Shown here piece after piece: positions 31,001 through 38,323 of a stretch of 64,000 nucleotides of DNA (position 1 is its first letter; each line of letters starts with the position of its first letter). The DNA comes from Flavimaribacter sediminis. Lineage in GTDB: Bacteria; Pseudomonadota; Alphaproteobacteria; Rhizobiales; Rhizobiaceae. The stretch covers positions 930,001-994,000 of the forward strand of contig NZ_JAICBX010000001.1 of assembly GCF_019492055.1 (NCBI RefSeq), in the 5' to 3' direction. The notes below the pieces were generated by a model. The model ran no database searches and was not told where the DNA came from. It saw nothing but the letters and a program-made list of their open reading frames with translations. The position numbers and the translations under genes are program-made.

Positions 31001-31273
31001 TTCGCGCTCGCGGCGTGCAACGGGGCGAGCAGGCCGCTTGGCGGGCGTCGCCTTTTTGGAGCCGCCGGCTTCATCCGGTTCATTGCCGGCTTCCGCCAGT
31101 TCGGCGGCCGCCGAGGCGACCTGGGCCTCCAGGTCTTCCATCGACAGTTCCAAGTCTGTGTCACTGTCGGCGTTCGCCGTGTTACCTTCGTCAATGTCGA
31201 CGTCGCGCAGTGCGTCTTCAAGCGCTTTCAGCGCGTTTTCATCGACCGACTTCCGAGCGTTCTGCTTTACCAT
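25082..31273 (-). CDS. rgsE: Giant coiled-coil polar growth protein, RgsE/GPR family
   Basis: A 2,063-residue protein. Residues 1-170 are disordered and charged (Lys/Arg/Pro-rich 75-145). Two transmembrane helices lie at about 174-194 and 213-236. Residues about 240-1850 are an almost unbroken coiled coil with apolipoprotein-like repeats, densest at about 690-1200, where a 33-residue unit recurs (core SFSESISASTDRLEGLINTG). The C-terminal ~110 residues form a separate conserved domain ('SLSVDIARAIDHDASVELW'). This layout and size match GPR of Agrobacterium and RgsE of Sinorhizobium, which form a ring at the growing pole of Rhizobiales. Assignment is from remembered architecture. It diverges from an HPt gene. 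Confidence 0.85.
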   Translation of the reverse strand: MVKQNARKSVDENALKALEDALRDVDIDEGNTANADSDTDLELSMEDLEAQVASAAAELAEAGNEPDEAGGSKKATPAKRPARPVARRERERPPASRDQQDRPESRRVQRATPQDVANSVPDTKRASGQQNQRTQAGSGRKSGPAFAPANDDSRRSTAYILKSLDSNSGRSTRITAYVAAGIWLVAGFVLTGMVYGSRIWSFSTFANLSANPDILGAIATIILPAMMIVGFGMMIARAQEMRSVARSMTELALRLSEPENIAADNITSVGQAIRREVSAMNDGIERTIARASELETLVHSEISALEQSYSDNEVRIRNLVEGLGNEREAIIAHSERVRARIVKAHEQLREELNSAGDDISNKISTSGKAAAALVDTRTTQLSTQAEELSENVAELLQKRLEALMLAFGNSGRTLAEEFDSRLEVLHGSISEYGQQLLSEFETRASSIDNNTKKLNTILNERARQLNETLLARTRDITESVSTGEKAFSAGLGGVIDTLNQRLDEKAVNFRQSLQQHTEDAMNDLDTRSGFFEDRLQGTISQLNSAFDDRVKQFTSAFDQRSGTLADKLGESLVAINDTLSHTSGSIDSILSTNAQQIAESMDQRTRHLDDSLSQRTSQIDESLDRHTRQIDGSLDQRARQLDESLTQRSQELEHNLSRSSQDITNKIEEKVGAVERALSDTSERVDILLKDGAATISGAVSGQTDALASKLEESADNFASLIGRGVSDLSEASTSGNRELESTLLANTERLEGLISFGTAAINNATTESSQKLETTLSGNAERLKDLIDNGTISLGQAVKQGTASFSESIGASTDRLEGLINTGASTLNRAVEQGTSSFSESISASTDRLEGLINTGASTLNRAVEQGTSSFSESISASNDRLEGLINTGASTLNRAVEQGTSSFSESISASTDRLEGLINNGASTLNQAAEQGAGAIESTFGSSTQRLEELISTGTSSIRHTTEQSVGAIEQSVGAIESTFGSSTQRLEDLISTGTSSIRHTTEQSVGAIEQTLGASSDRLENLIASGTSSISLTAQQSASELEQTLSSSSARLEELITSGSASISEAAEQSNGALERTLSSSADRLESLISTGTSGINQAAEQGATALERTMGASADRLEGLITSGTSAINEAAKSSSSDLETTLSSNTERMAALIREGEAIITNASTEGTQSIANTLGSNTDRLETLLRDGASAVERAVTDNTHALAVTLGSNAERIDGILRDHSETISNSVVGNTEQLANTLETNAARIDALLSGGSGAIYDTLSKETEELSGRIDQGVKALDTVFEANIGRMNQSVEDQMSNMEHRLGTMDSALSTGMQNVNSMIEEQARNLATTLRDTVSETVNQFDSEALRSAQSLQGLGEQFASQLSAAAASYSDAIDSRLSERSESWTNQLADLSTRLVDSENSFLGAAESITSAAMNAEEKIGQQATNFATQLENSEQAIAARNESIKTVLDEQTRELNSMLAGRSTELSNIIEQKARPLIDRYLESGKEIAAEIEQITLSSTDQLQAQSSALVSALSSRTGETLAAIERAGASLRSDVISLIEQLGESNTSISNLIENAATTLASVDSRLVETTEKFNSSATNSAETISSSAQLLESNLAKLDGISGSTLGRIGEIAESFSDHSKVLSTASDLLGAAQSSLANTLDERREALDSLSKGLVERSEEIGVTMRSLEGIVQDAFGKASEKADSTAKQLSGSLSSSMKELSELLSETETRSTNASQNMKQAIKEAVEEAVSRFNGATEEIRRAAGDIREELNTTRSEIKRGVFDLPEETRESTAAMRQAVADQIKALKDLANIVDQSSGLFEHSGPGARPVAAAAAVVAEPVQAQAAPAPQPAAAAQGTGTTGATTARLVEPAKRPTPTTTSSLRGGLGVMDSGGSKPKADAGNASRKSFGEGWVKDLLRGASREDGDNGGEQRASNSNAQSANSSRSRNPRQVVESLNSLSVDIARAIDHDASVELWRRYQAGERDIFTRRLYTLKGQKTFEDIKKKYGQEPEFRSAVDHYISDFEKLLADVSANNRDKSVAQTYLTSDTGKVYTMLAHASGRLK
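28255..28470. repeat. 120-bp near-identical duplication inside the rgsE-like gene
   Basis: Two copies of the same sequence start at 28261 and 28381. The 120-bp spacing equals the normal 99-bp unit plus 21 bp; the extra 21 bp is a local duplication that adds the seven residues VGAIEQS. Confidence 0.85.
28513..28872. repeat. 99-bp tandem repeat array inside the rgsE-like gene
   Basis: The string GAGGCGCTGATGCTCTCGCT starts at 28539, 28638 and 28737, each exactly 99 bp apart, with a degraded fourth copy at 28836. Copies differ by only a few bases, so duplication is recent or homogenised. Each unit encodes 33 residues. Confidence 0.92.
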
Positions 31274-31677
31274 CCCAATGCCTCGTACTCTAAACCTACC
31301 GCCATGGCTTGCGACGGTGCAGGGCGCAATGCCTTTTGCCGTCGCTTAATCGGGTGTGCACATATGACAATTCTGTGTCTATGTTCAGTCTGTCTAAAAC
31401 CCGGCTGACCGTCCCATAACGGCAGCCGGCGCTACCCCGTTTTTTCTTTGTGACACAGATATTTGCCACTGACAAACTCTATAAGGTGAATAAGGAACGA
31501 TGTCGCGTGATGATTCGTTTCAGGCTTTCGCAATGATTAAAAAAATTTGCGCCATTTCCGGCCTTTACCTTCGATTAACCATGTTTACAGTTTTTTACCG
31601 AATTCCCGGCACATTTAAGGCCTTACCGAGACTTGTGCGCTCCACTGTCAATGTGGGAACGGGAAAGGATCAATTTC
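31274..31677. other. 404-bp divergent intergenic region, rgsE-like / HPt
   Basis: This AT-richer gap must hold the promoters of both divergent genes. It contains a CtrA-like half site near 31575 and several T/A runs. A 79-codon frame starting at 31500 with a fair ribosome site overlaps the HPt start in another frame and has no recognisable protein character; I do not call it. Confidence 0.6.
31575..31589. promoter_or_regulatory. Possible CtrA half-site
   Basis: TTAACCATGTTTACA matches TTAA-N7-TTAA in the first half and the frequent TTAACC extension, but the second half is TACA. It lies 89 bp before the HPt start. Such strings occur by chance. Confidence 0.25.
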
Positions 31678-32058
31678 ATGGCAATCCATCATCGTCCGGA
31701 AGAACCGCCGGAACTGCTTCACCGTGTCTGTCCATCTAGCGGCCGCCCCATCGATCTCGTGCATCTGGCGCGCCATACGATGGGCGACAAGGACATGGAG
31801 GCGCATATGCTCGGCCTCTTTGCCCGCCAGGCGCGTTTGTGCGTCAACCAGTTGTGCGGCTCGGCGATCAAGATCAGGAAAGCCGACAGGGTCAAGGTCG
31901 TCCATACGCTCAAATGCTCGGCGACCAGCGTCGGCGCTTTCGGCGTGTCGAAGGTCGCAGAGAGCCTGGAGCACAATCCAAACGACGGCTTTCTGCGCGA
32001 AGCGCTCGCAGACGCCGTCATCGACGTCGAAAACTTCATATCGGGTCTGTCCCGCTGA
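31678..32058 (+). CDS. HPt-domain phosphotransfer protein
   Basis: A 126-residue stand-alone histidine phosphotransfer protein. His76 in VHTLKCSATSVGA is the phosphoacceptor (family motif HxLKG[SA], Gly replaced by Cys here), in a four-helix layout. The N-terminal 25 residues are Pro/His-rich. It would shuttle phosphate between a hybrid kinase and a response regulator. No kinase or regulator is adjacent; CckA is encoded 9 kb away. It diverges from the rgsE-like polar growth gene. The ATG at 31678 has AAAGGA 9 bp upstream. Confidence 0.85.
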   Translation: MAIHHRPEEPPELLHRVCPSSGRPIDLVHLARHTMGDKDMEAHMLGLFARQARLCVNQLCGSAIKIRKADRVKVVHTLKCSATSVGAFGVSKVAESLEHNPNDGFLREALADAVIDVENFISGLSR

Positions 32059-32305
32059 AGCGACTGTCCTTGCGCAGCACCGGCAAGGCTGCGTGACCGA
32101 TCCGCGCCACTGAAGCTGCGGCGTTTCGGGCAGGCGCCTGTTCGCCATCCAGCGAGCCGGTTGTCAAACTCCTCCGCCTGCGCTCGATCGGGTCAAAACC
32201 ATGTTGCTTTTGGCCATGGAACCCGCGTTTCCCGCAACAATACTTGACTTTCCCGACCGTCTATTTCACTTCGCTCTTTAACAGGAGCATGGAGCTTATC
32301 GATTT

Positions 32306-32626
32306 ATGACGAAACTGACATTCGTATCCTCCGAAGGCGTGCGTTACGATGTTGACGCGGAAGACGGGACATCGGTCATGGAAAACGCGGTGCGCAACGG
32401 CGTACCCGGCATCGAGGCGGAATGTGGCGGCGCATGCGCCTGTGCGACCTGTCACGTCTATGTGGATGACGAATGGACGGAAAAGGTTGGCGGACCCGAT
32501 GTCATGGAAGAGGACATGCTGGATTTCGCATTCGAGATGAAGCCCAGTTCCCGGCTTTCATGCCAGATCAGGGTGTCGTCGGAGCTCGACGGGCTTGTCT
32601 TGCATGTCCCGGAGCGACAGGCCTGA
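32306..32626 (+). CDS. Adrenodoxin-type 2Fe-2S ferredoxin
   Basis: A 106-residue ferredoxin with cluster ligands Cys40, Cys46, Cys49 and Cys86 (C-x5-C-x2-C-x36-C, the adrenodoxin/Fdx spacing) plus an extra Cys44. It transfers electrons in iron-sulfur cluster assembly, cytochrome P450 or oxygenase systems; no partner reductase is nearby. It lies 42 bp before folP on the same strand and may be cotranscribed with the folate genes. Confidence 0.92.
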   Translation: MTKLTFVSSEGVRYDVDAEDGTSVMENAVRNGVPGIEAECGGACACATCHVYVDDEWTEKVGGPDVMEEDMLDFAFEMKPSSRLSCQIRVSSELDGLVLHVPERQA

Positions 32627-32668
32627 TCCACTCCCGCTACCGGCTCCGTTGCTGGCGAGGCGACCGGC

Positions 32669-33553
32669 GTGACCATACCAACCCTGCGTGAAGCTGTAGC
32701 AACCGCGTTTAGGCCGCGCATCTGGAGGCTCGCGCATGGCCGAACCCTGACGGTCGGTCCCCGCGGTCTGCTGATGGCGATCATCAATGTAACGCCGGAT
32801 TCGTTTTCTGACGGCGGTCGTTTCGACAACGTCGCAGAAGCGGTTGACGCAGCCGGAAACGCGCTGGCGCTGGGCGCGACGATTATAGACATCGGCGGTG
32901 AATCCACGCGCCCCGGAGGCGAAACGGTCGATGCGGGCACGGAACAGGCGCGCGTCTTGCCGGTCATCGAGGCGATCGCGGCTGAAAGCGAGGCGATCAT
33001 CTCGGTGGACACCTATCGCGCCGAGACAGCCCGCCTTGCCGTCGATGGCGGCGCCCACATCGTCAATGACGTTTGGGGCCTCCAGAAAGACCGGGGCATC
33101 GCAAGCGTCGCCGCCGACACCGGCGCCGGCGTTTGCATCATGCATACCGGACGGGGACGCGAGAAGCTCGATGACGTCGTCGACGATCAGTTCTGGTTTC
33201 TGCGTCGTTCGCTCGAAGTCGCGCGTGATGCGGGGATCGACGATACGGCCATTGTGCTTGATCCGGGGTTTGGCTTCGCAAAGAACCCGGACGAGAACAT
33301 GCAATTGATCGCGCGTTTCCCGGAGTTGCATGATATCGGTTTTCCGCTGCTGGTTGGCGCGTCCCGAAAAAGATTTCTCGGCGCTGTCACCGGCCGGGAA
33401 ACCGCCGGGGATCGCGATATCGCCACTGCGGCGACCACCGCGCTGCTGCGGATGCAGGGAGCCGCCATTTTCCGTGTCCATGACGTCGCCGCGAGCCGCG
33501 ACGCACTGAGTGTCGCTGACGCCGTGCTCTTGGCTTCAAATTTGGAAGATTGA
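32669..33553 (+). CDS. folP: Dihydropteroate synthase
   Basis: A 294-residue TIM-barrel enzyme that joins p-aminobenzoate to dihydropterin pyrophosphate, the sulfonamide target step of folate synthesis. Motifs: MAIINVTPDSFSDGG, DIGGESTRPGG, 'ISVDTYRAE', 'IVNDVWG' and 'GFGFAKNPDEN', 'VGASRKRFLG'. The start is GTG at 32669; the family N-terminus is variable, so this is the least certain part. folB begins 2 bp after its stop. Confidence 0.95.
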   Translation: MTIPTLREAVATAFRPRIWRLAHGRTLTVGPRGLLMAIINVTPDSFSDGGRFDNVAEAVDAAGNALALGATIIDIGGESTRPGGETVDAGTEQARVLPVIEAIAAESEAIISVDTYRAETARLAVDGGAHIVNDVWGLQKDRGIASVAADTGAGVCIMHTGRGREKLDDVVDDQFWFLRRSLEVARDAGIDDTAIVLDPGFGFAKNPDENMQLIARFPELHDIGFPLLVGASRKRFLGAVTGRETAGDRDIATAATTALLRMQGAAIFRVHDVAASRDALSVADAVLLASNLED

Positions 33554-33555
33554 TT

Positions 33556-33921
33556 ATGCTCTATACGATTACCCTGAAAAACTGCGCGTTCTTTGCCCGT
33601 CACGGACTGTTTGAAAGCGAAGAAAACCTCGGGCAGCGTTTTTTCGTCGACATCGTTTTGAATGTGGAAGCAAGCACGGCCCTGACGCAGGATGATGAAT
33701 CGGATGTTGTCGACTACGGCGCCGTCTACGCTTCGGTGACGCGGATCGTGACGAGCGAGCGTTTCCGTCTGATCGAGGCGCTGGCCTGGCGCATCGGTTC
33801 GGTGTTGTGTGAGGAATTTGCAGCCGTGCGTCATGCCCGCATCACGGTAAGAAAACCGAGCGTGCCCATAGAAGGCGTGCTGGATTACGCCGAGGTGACG
33901 GTCGATCATGACGCCGAGTGA
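33556..33921 (+). CDS. folB: Dihydroneopterin aldolase
   Basis: A 121-residue enzyme that cleaves dihydroneopterin to 6-hydroxymethyl-dihydropterin, the step before FolK. Signatures: LKNCAFFARHGLFESEE, 'GQRFFVDIVL', 'VVDYGAVY' and the catalytic Lys in 'RKPSVPIEG'. ATG at 33556 has GGAAGA upstream, overlapping the end of folP. It overlaps the start of folK by 14 bp, indicating coupled translation. Confidence 0.94.
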   Translation: MLYTITLKNCAFFARHGLFESEENLGQRFFVDIVLNVEASTALTQDDESDVVDYGAVYASVTRIVTSERFRLIEALAWRIGSVLCEEFAAVRHARITVRKPSVPIEGVLDYAEVTVDHDAE

Positions 33922-34438
33922 CGGCGATCGATCAGGTTCCCGCGCAGCACTGGGGCTCGGCGGAAATGTCGGCGACCCACTGCGGGCGATGGCCGAAGCC
34001 TTGAAGACCCTCGATGCAGATCCATCGATCGAGATCGAAGCGGTTTCCCGCCTTTACCGAACGCCGCCCTGGGGTCCGGTGGCGCAAGACTGGTTCCTGA
34101 ATTGCTGTGCTGTGGTCCGCACGACAATGGAGCCGTTGCAGTTGCTGGAAAAGTGCAAGGACATCGAACAGGCGCTCAAACGACAGCGGACGATTCGCTG
34201 GGGACCGCGCACTATCGATATCGATATCCTCACCTTCGACGATCTGTCTCTGGAGAACGAACGGCTGACGATACCGCACCCGCGCATGCACGATCGCGGC
34301 TTCGTCCTCCTTCCGCTTGCTGAAATCGCAGGCGACATTCAGGTGAGGGGGAGAACGGTGTCAGGCTGGTCGCAGGAATGCGACAAGGAAGGAATTGATG
34401 TCGCCAGTGAGAACGGAGACTGGTGGCGGAGTTCTTAA
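33908..34438 (+). CDS. folK: 6-hydroxymethyl-dihydropterin pyrophosphokinase
   Basis: A 176-residue HPPK that transfers pyrophosphate from ATP to hydroxymethyl-dihydropterin, supplying FolP. Motifs: LGLGGNVGDPL, 'SRLYRTPPWG', and the Mg/ATP site 'RTIRWGPRTIDIDIL' followed by 'IPHPRMHDRGFVLLPLAEIA'-like end (IPHPRMHDRGFVL). It completes the folP-folB-folK unit. It is convergent with the secreted hypothetical gene, 8 bp apart. Confidence 0.95.
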   Translation: MTPSDGDRSGSRAALGLGGNVGDPLRAMAEALKTLDADPSIEIEAVSRLYRTPPWGPVAQDWFLNCCAVVRTTMEPLQLLEKCKDIEQALKRQRTIRWGPRTIDIDILTFDDLSLENERLTIPHPRMHDRGFVLLPLAEIAGDIQVRGRTVSGWSQECDKEGIDVASENGDWWRSS

Positions 34439-34446
34439 TGTCCCGG

Positions 34447-34980
34447 TTAACGCCGGTCCATTCTCAGTGAACCGACCTTGCTGTTGCGCGACAGCGTGAT
34501 GCCGATCACCGGCACGAGCGTGCCCTGAACCTCGACCGAAACGGTAACGTTCATCTGGTTCTGGTCGGTGAGATGGGCGACCATTGCGCCGTCCAGCTTG
34601 GCGCGATTGAGGCCGACGACAATCTTGTTGCCGGAAATCTTGCCCGAAACAATGTCCAGACCCTTTCCGTCGCCGCCATCCATGAAGGAGCCGGAATATC
34701 TGCCGCGGTCGCTGTTGATGGAGGCGGACATTTTCTGAGTGAACATGCCGACCCTGCATTTGCCGTCGAGCAGCAGGCCAACCTTAGCGGTCTCTGACGG
34801 GCCGCCTTCGAAATCACAGACGAATTTGGTGCCCTTGTACTTGCCGGCGACAATTTCGCCGGGGCCGCGCCACTTTCCGGCGACGGACTGAAAGAAGGCG
34901 CTGTCGCTGGCCATCGCAATGGTGGAACCCGTCAACCCGATGGCGAAGGCGCCGGCAGCAATGACACTTCTATAGAACAT
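34447..34980 (-). CDS. Secreted hypothetical protein
   Basis: A 177-residue protein with a signal peptide (VIAAGAFAIGLTGSTIAMA, cleavage before SDSAF). The mature part is rich in Gly, Lys and beta-branched residues and reads like a single beta-barrel or sandwich: 'GKWRGPGEIVAGKYKGTKFVC', here the conserved-looking core is GKWRGPGEIVAGKY, with two Cys (in KFVCDFEG and DGKCRVG) that could form a disulfide. I recognise similar predicted proteins in Rhizobiales but no function. It follows the TIGR01620 gene by 130 bp. Confidence 0.75.
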   Translation of the reverse strand: MFYRSVIAAGAFAIGLTGSTIAMASDSAFFQSVAGKWRGPGEIVAGKYKGTKFVCDFEGGPSETAKVGLLLDGKCRVGMFTQKMSASINSDRGRYSGSFMDGGDGKGLDIVSGKISGNKIVVGLNRAKLDGAMVAHLTDQNQMNVTVSVEVQGTLVPVIGITLSRNSKVGSLRMDRR

Positions 34981-35110
34981 TTTCCTTGCCCCCGGGAGGA
35001 TCCAGACTCGTCAACCAGAGCATACAATCGTCCGGAATGGTTAATGACGCGTTGATAGACGCCTTTGATGATAGCAGAAAAACAGGGCGCTTGGAAATAT
35101 TCGCCGTTTT

Positions 35111-36199
35111 TCAGCTCTGCTTGTCGGTTGATGAACGGCTTCCGGCGGCCTGACGGGTCAGATCGGCGAGAAAATCGCCAATGCCTGGCCGCTTGACCGC
35201 GTGAAAGCGCATGGGGCGGCACAGATCCATGGCCGCGATGCCAATCCGGGCGGTCAGCAAACCGTTGATGACGCCTTCGCCCAGTCGCGCCGACAGCCGC
35301 GACGCCACGCCATGACCCACGACCTGCTGAACGAGGCTGTCGCCGACCGCGATCGATCCGGTGACCGCCAAATGTCCCACAACGTCGCGCGACAGCCGCA
35401 GCAGTCCGAGAGTGCCGGGACGCGCGCCGTAGAGATAGGCGAGCGTCCGGATCAGTCGAATGGATTCAAACAGCACGTAGCCGACGTCGACAAGCGCGCG
35501 AGGGCTGATGGCGGTTACGATCGACACGCGCTTGGACGCAGCCAGGATCATGGCGCGCGCCTCTCTGTCGATTGGCCCGAGAAGTTCGCTCTCGGCGAGC
35601 TCCATCAGATACGGCGCATCGATGATGTCGTCATCAAGTTCCTTCAGGCGTTCACGGCTGCGGGCGGTTTCCGGCCGTTTTTCGAAGGTTCCGATCAGCC
35701 CTTTGAGCACGGCGCGGGCCTTGGCGGGACGGGGGTCTGCGCGCGCCGCTTCCGCGTCCTGGCGCAAACGGTGCACCGAATTCAGCCTCGCGATCGCCAA
35801 CGCTTCCCGCAGCACAATCATTGCAAGCGAGAACAGGCCAATCACGGTGAGGCCCGTCGCCACCCATCCGAGCCATTCGGCGCGTTCGAAGAGCGCGCGG
35901 ATCAGATTGTCGATCCACAGGGCCAGGGCCAGGGAAAACAGCAGTCCAAAAGCCGACAGCGCAGTCTTGCGGAAAGACCAGCGGCGTTCCGGCGTCTTCG
36001 CCGGTTCAGGCGTCAGACTGTCTACGGCGTCGGCGTCGATTGCATCCGGATCCTCGTTCAGAAACGGGTCTTCCATCTCGTCGACAATGGCGACTTCGTA
36101 GGACGACGGAGCGCGTCCCCGTTCCTTTGTCTTCGCCTCCGCCGGTTCGTCTTCGGCGATCCGGTAGGCCGCGGGCTTTCGCGCAGATTCCCTGGTCAT
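35111..36199 (-). CDS. TIGR01620/YcjF-like membrane protein
   Basis: A 362-residue inner-membrane protein. The first 90 residues are polar and acidic; two transmembrane helices follow ('ALSAFGLLFSLALALWI' and 'WVATGLTVIGLFSLAMIVL'), then a long cytosolic DUF697-type domain with 'AVTGSIAVGDSLVQQVVGHGVASRLSARLGEGVINGLLTARIGIAAMDLCRP', whose recognisable piece is GVINGLLTARIGIAAMDL. In Proteobacteria it is paired with YcjX; here its ATG overlaps the ycjX-like stop (ATGA). E. coli homologues are phage-shock/stress induced; role unresolved. Confidence 0.87.
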   Translation of the reverse strand: MTRESARKPAAYRIAEDEPAEAKTKERGRAPSSYEVAIVDEMEDPFLNEDPDAIDADAVDSLTPEPAKTPERRWSFRKTALSAFGLLFSLALALWIDNLIRALFERAEWLGWVATGLTVIGLFSLAMIVLREALAIARLNSVHRLRQDAEAARADPRPAKARAVLKGLIGTFEKRPETARSRERLKELDDDIIDAPYLMELAESELLGPIDREARAMILAASKRVSIVTAISPRALVDVGYVLFESIRLIRTLAYLYGARPGTLGLLRLSRDVVGHLAVTGSIAVGDSLVQQVVGHGVASRLSARLGEGVINGLLTARIGIAAMDLCRPMRFHAVKRPGIGDFLADLTRQAAGSRSSTDKQS

Positions 36200-37668
36200 G
36201 CGAGTAGGTCTCCAAGCAGGAATTCAAGCGCACGGTCGAGGCGAATATGGGGCAGGGACAGTGTGAGGCCTTCCGCCGTGGTCTCCAGCTTCGGCGGCCG
36301 GAAGCGCACGAAATTGATGTGAGGCCTGTCCGCGTCATCTTTTGATTCAAGCGCTTGAAAGAATGATTCCGGATCTTCCGGCAAGTCTCCGGGAAATATG
36401 CCGGTTTTGGTGTTTCCGTCGAAGGTCTCGCCGGCGATCTTTTCTCCTTTCAAAGGCGCGCCGACGATCAGCGGCAGGTTCTCGCCAGCCTCCTTGACGC
36501 TTGCTTCACGCGTCGCCCTGACGGCCGCCAGCGCCAGGACTTCTGTCGTAACCCTTGCGCCTTGCGTCCGGGCGAGCGCCCGGTCGACCAGTCGTCCGGC
36601 TATGTTTTGCAGGCGGTCATGGCTTTCGTGATGGAGGTGGTCGGCCTTTGTGGCGCCGACCAGAAGGCGGTCGATGCGGCGGGTGAACAGCGACGTCAGG
36701 ATGTTCGACGACCCGTGGCGGAAACAGGCGAGGATGTCGGTCAGCGCGCGCTCGAGATCCTGCACCGCCTCCGGTCCGGCGTTCATCGCCTGCAATGCGT
36801 CGATCAGCAGGATCTGGCGGTCGAGCCGAGCAAAGTGATCCCGGAAAAACGGCCGCACGACGATCCGCTTGTAGGCCTCGTAGCGGTGCTCCATCATGTG
36901 CCACAGGCTGCCTGCCGGCGCGCTGCCGACGGGCAGATCGGGCAGGGGGGCGAAAGTCAGCGCCGGCGAACCCTCAAGGTCGCCCGGCATGAGAAGACGT
37001 CCCGGCGGAAGTGTGGAGAGCGCGCGTTCGTCGCTCTTGCAGGCCTTGAGGTATTGCGAAAACAGGTCTGACAGTTCACGGGCAAGGGTCTCGTCGGCCG
37101 CCGCCTTCACGTCGATTGCGCGGGATCTGGAAATCCAAGCTTCGGCAAGGTCCGCGCGCGCAGGAGACGCGGCGAGCCTGACTGCGTTCTCGCTGAATGT
37201 CCGGTAATCCTGCTCGAGCAGCGGCAGGTCCAGCAACCACTCACCCGGATAGTCGATAATGTCGACGGACAGCTTGCCTGCGGAGAAAAGGCGGTTCCAG
37301 CCGCTGGCCGATTCATAATTGATCGTGAGCCGCATTTCGGAAATCGCGCGGGTTGATTGCGGCCAGATCCGCTCCTTGATCAGCGCTTCGGCGTGATCCT
37401 CGTACTGGAAACGGGGCACGGCGTCGTCGGGCTGCGGCTCGAGCCGCGCCGAGGAAATGCGGCCTGAGCGGTAGGCCTTGAACATCGGAAGGCGTCCGCC
37501 ATGCAGCAGGTTATGCACCAGCGCTGTGATGAACACTGTCTTGCCGGCCCGCGACAACCCGGTCACCCCAAGGCGCACGGTCGGACGCATCATGGTTCCG
37601 GCGCGATCGACAATGTTGTCGAAGGATATCTGGGCTTCGTCGGTGAAGCGGGAAAGCATAGAGGCCAA
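36196..37668 (-). CDS. YcjX-like P-loop protein (DUF463)
   Basis: A 490-residue predicted NTPase. The Walker A motif is GLSRAGKT at residues 37-44, preceded by 'VRLGVT', and 'DIIDYPGEWLLDLPLL' supplies a DxxG-like switch. The family is related to Ras-like or stress GTPases and always travels with YcjF/TIGR01620; here it overlaps that gene by 4 bp. The SixA-like gene lies 115 bp upstream in the same direction. It is cytoplasmic by sequence and probably acts at the membrane with its partner. Confidence 0.88.
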   Translation of the reverse strand: MASMLSRFTDEAQISFDNIVDRAGTMMRPTVRLGVTGLSRAGKTVFITALVHNLLHGGRLPMFKAYRSGRISSARLEPQPDDAVPRFQYEDHAEALIKERIWPQSTRAISEMRLTINYESASGWNRLFSAGKLSVDIIDYPGEWLLDLPLLEQDYRTFSENAVRLAASPARADLAEAWISRSRAIDVKAAADETLARELSDLFSQYLKACKSDERALSTLPPGRLLMPGDLEGSPALTFAPLPDLPVGSAPAGSLWHMMEHRYEAYKRIVVRPFFRDHFARLDRQILLIDALQAMNAGPEAVQDLERALTDILACFRHGSSNILTSLFTRRIDRLLVGATKADHLHHESHDRLQNIAGRLVDRALARTQGARVTTEVLALAAVRATREASVKEAGENLPLIVGAPLKGEKIAGETFDGNTKTGIFPGDLPEDPESFFQALESKDDADRPHINFVRFRPPKLETTAEGLTLSLPHIRLDRALEFLLGDLLA

Positions 37669-37783
37669 TGCAAGGCTCCGTCTCGGTTGTCCCCCATATA
37701 GATACTGTCTTGATTGGATTGAAGCATTTGCCTGCGGGAAATCGCGCAGCGTCGCGCGCAGGCATGGCTGTTCCAGGCGGAGA

Positions 37784-38323
37784 TCAGTGGTTTGTCAGCT
37801 TCGAGGCTTTCTTCGGAGACAGCAGTTCGCTCAGACGCCCGCCGTTTTCCGCATTCGCTTCCGACCGGTTCGTTTCGAAAATGGCGAGCCCGGCGGTGGG
37901 GAAGCCTTTTTGCAATCGGCGCGCGGCTTTTTCGTCGGCTGTGAATGCGAGGGCGATCGCCGTGTCCTCGATCATCGGATTGTGCCCGATGATCATGACG
38001 CTCTGCGCCCGGCTGTCCGCAATCTGCTTGATGTAGTGATGGTAGTCGTTGCTGTAGAGGCTTTCCAGCAGGCGAATGTCGGTGTCCGGCGGCAGAGCGG
38101 AGGATATGATGTCGCAGGTCTGGTTGCAGCGCACGGCGCTGGAGCATAGCACAAGTTCCGGCGCGATGCCGCGTTCGCGGATCACGGAGGCTATTACAGA
38201 AGCGTCGGCTTCGCCGCGTTGGTCGAGCGGGCGGTCGAAATCGCGTAGTCCCGGCCGCGCCCAGGCCGCATGGGCGTGGCGCAGAAGATAGACTGTCTTC
38301 GGGAAACGGATTGCGTCATTCAT
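37784..38323 (-). CDS. SixA-like histidine phosphatase
   Basis: A 179-residue protein of the histidine phosphatase (phosphoglycerate mutase) superfamily. The catalytic RHG motif is RHAH (Arg15-His16), the second catalytic His lies in 'IIGHNPMIED', and there is no lid domain, as in SixA, which dephosphorylates the HPt domain of ArcB in E. coli. Whether it acts on an HPt here, such as the one at 31.7 kb, is untested. It lies upstream of the YcjX-like gene, an arrangement I recall in other Rhizobiales. Confidence 0.86.
   Translation of the reverse strand: MNDAIRFPKTVYLLRHAHAAWARPGLRDFDRPLDQRGEADASVIASVIRERGIAPELVLCSSAVRCNQTCDIISSALPPDTDIRLLESLYSNDYHHYIKQIADSRAQSVMIIGHNPMIEDTAIALAFTADEKAARRLQKGFPTAGLAIFETNRSEANAENGGRLSELLSPKKASKLTNH

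Noticed and set aside
31500-31739. A 79-codon frame with a fair ribosome site (ATAAGGAACG) upstream of the HPt gene
   Set aside because: It overlaps the HPt start in another frame, has no signal peptide or domain, and its residue make-up past 31640 is just the shifted HPt sequence.
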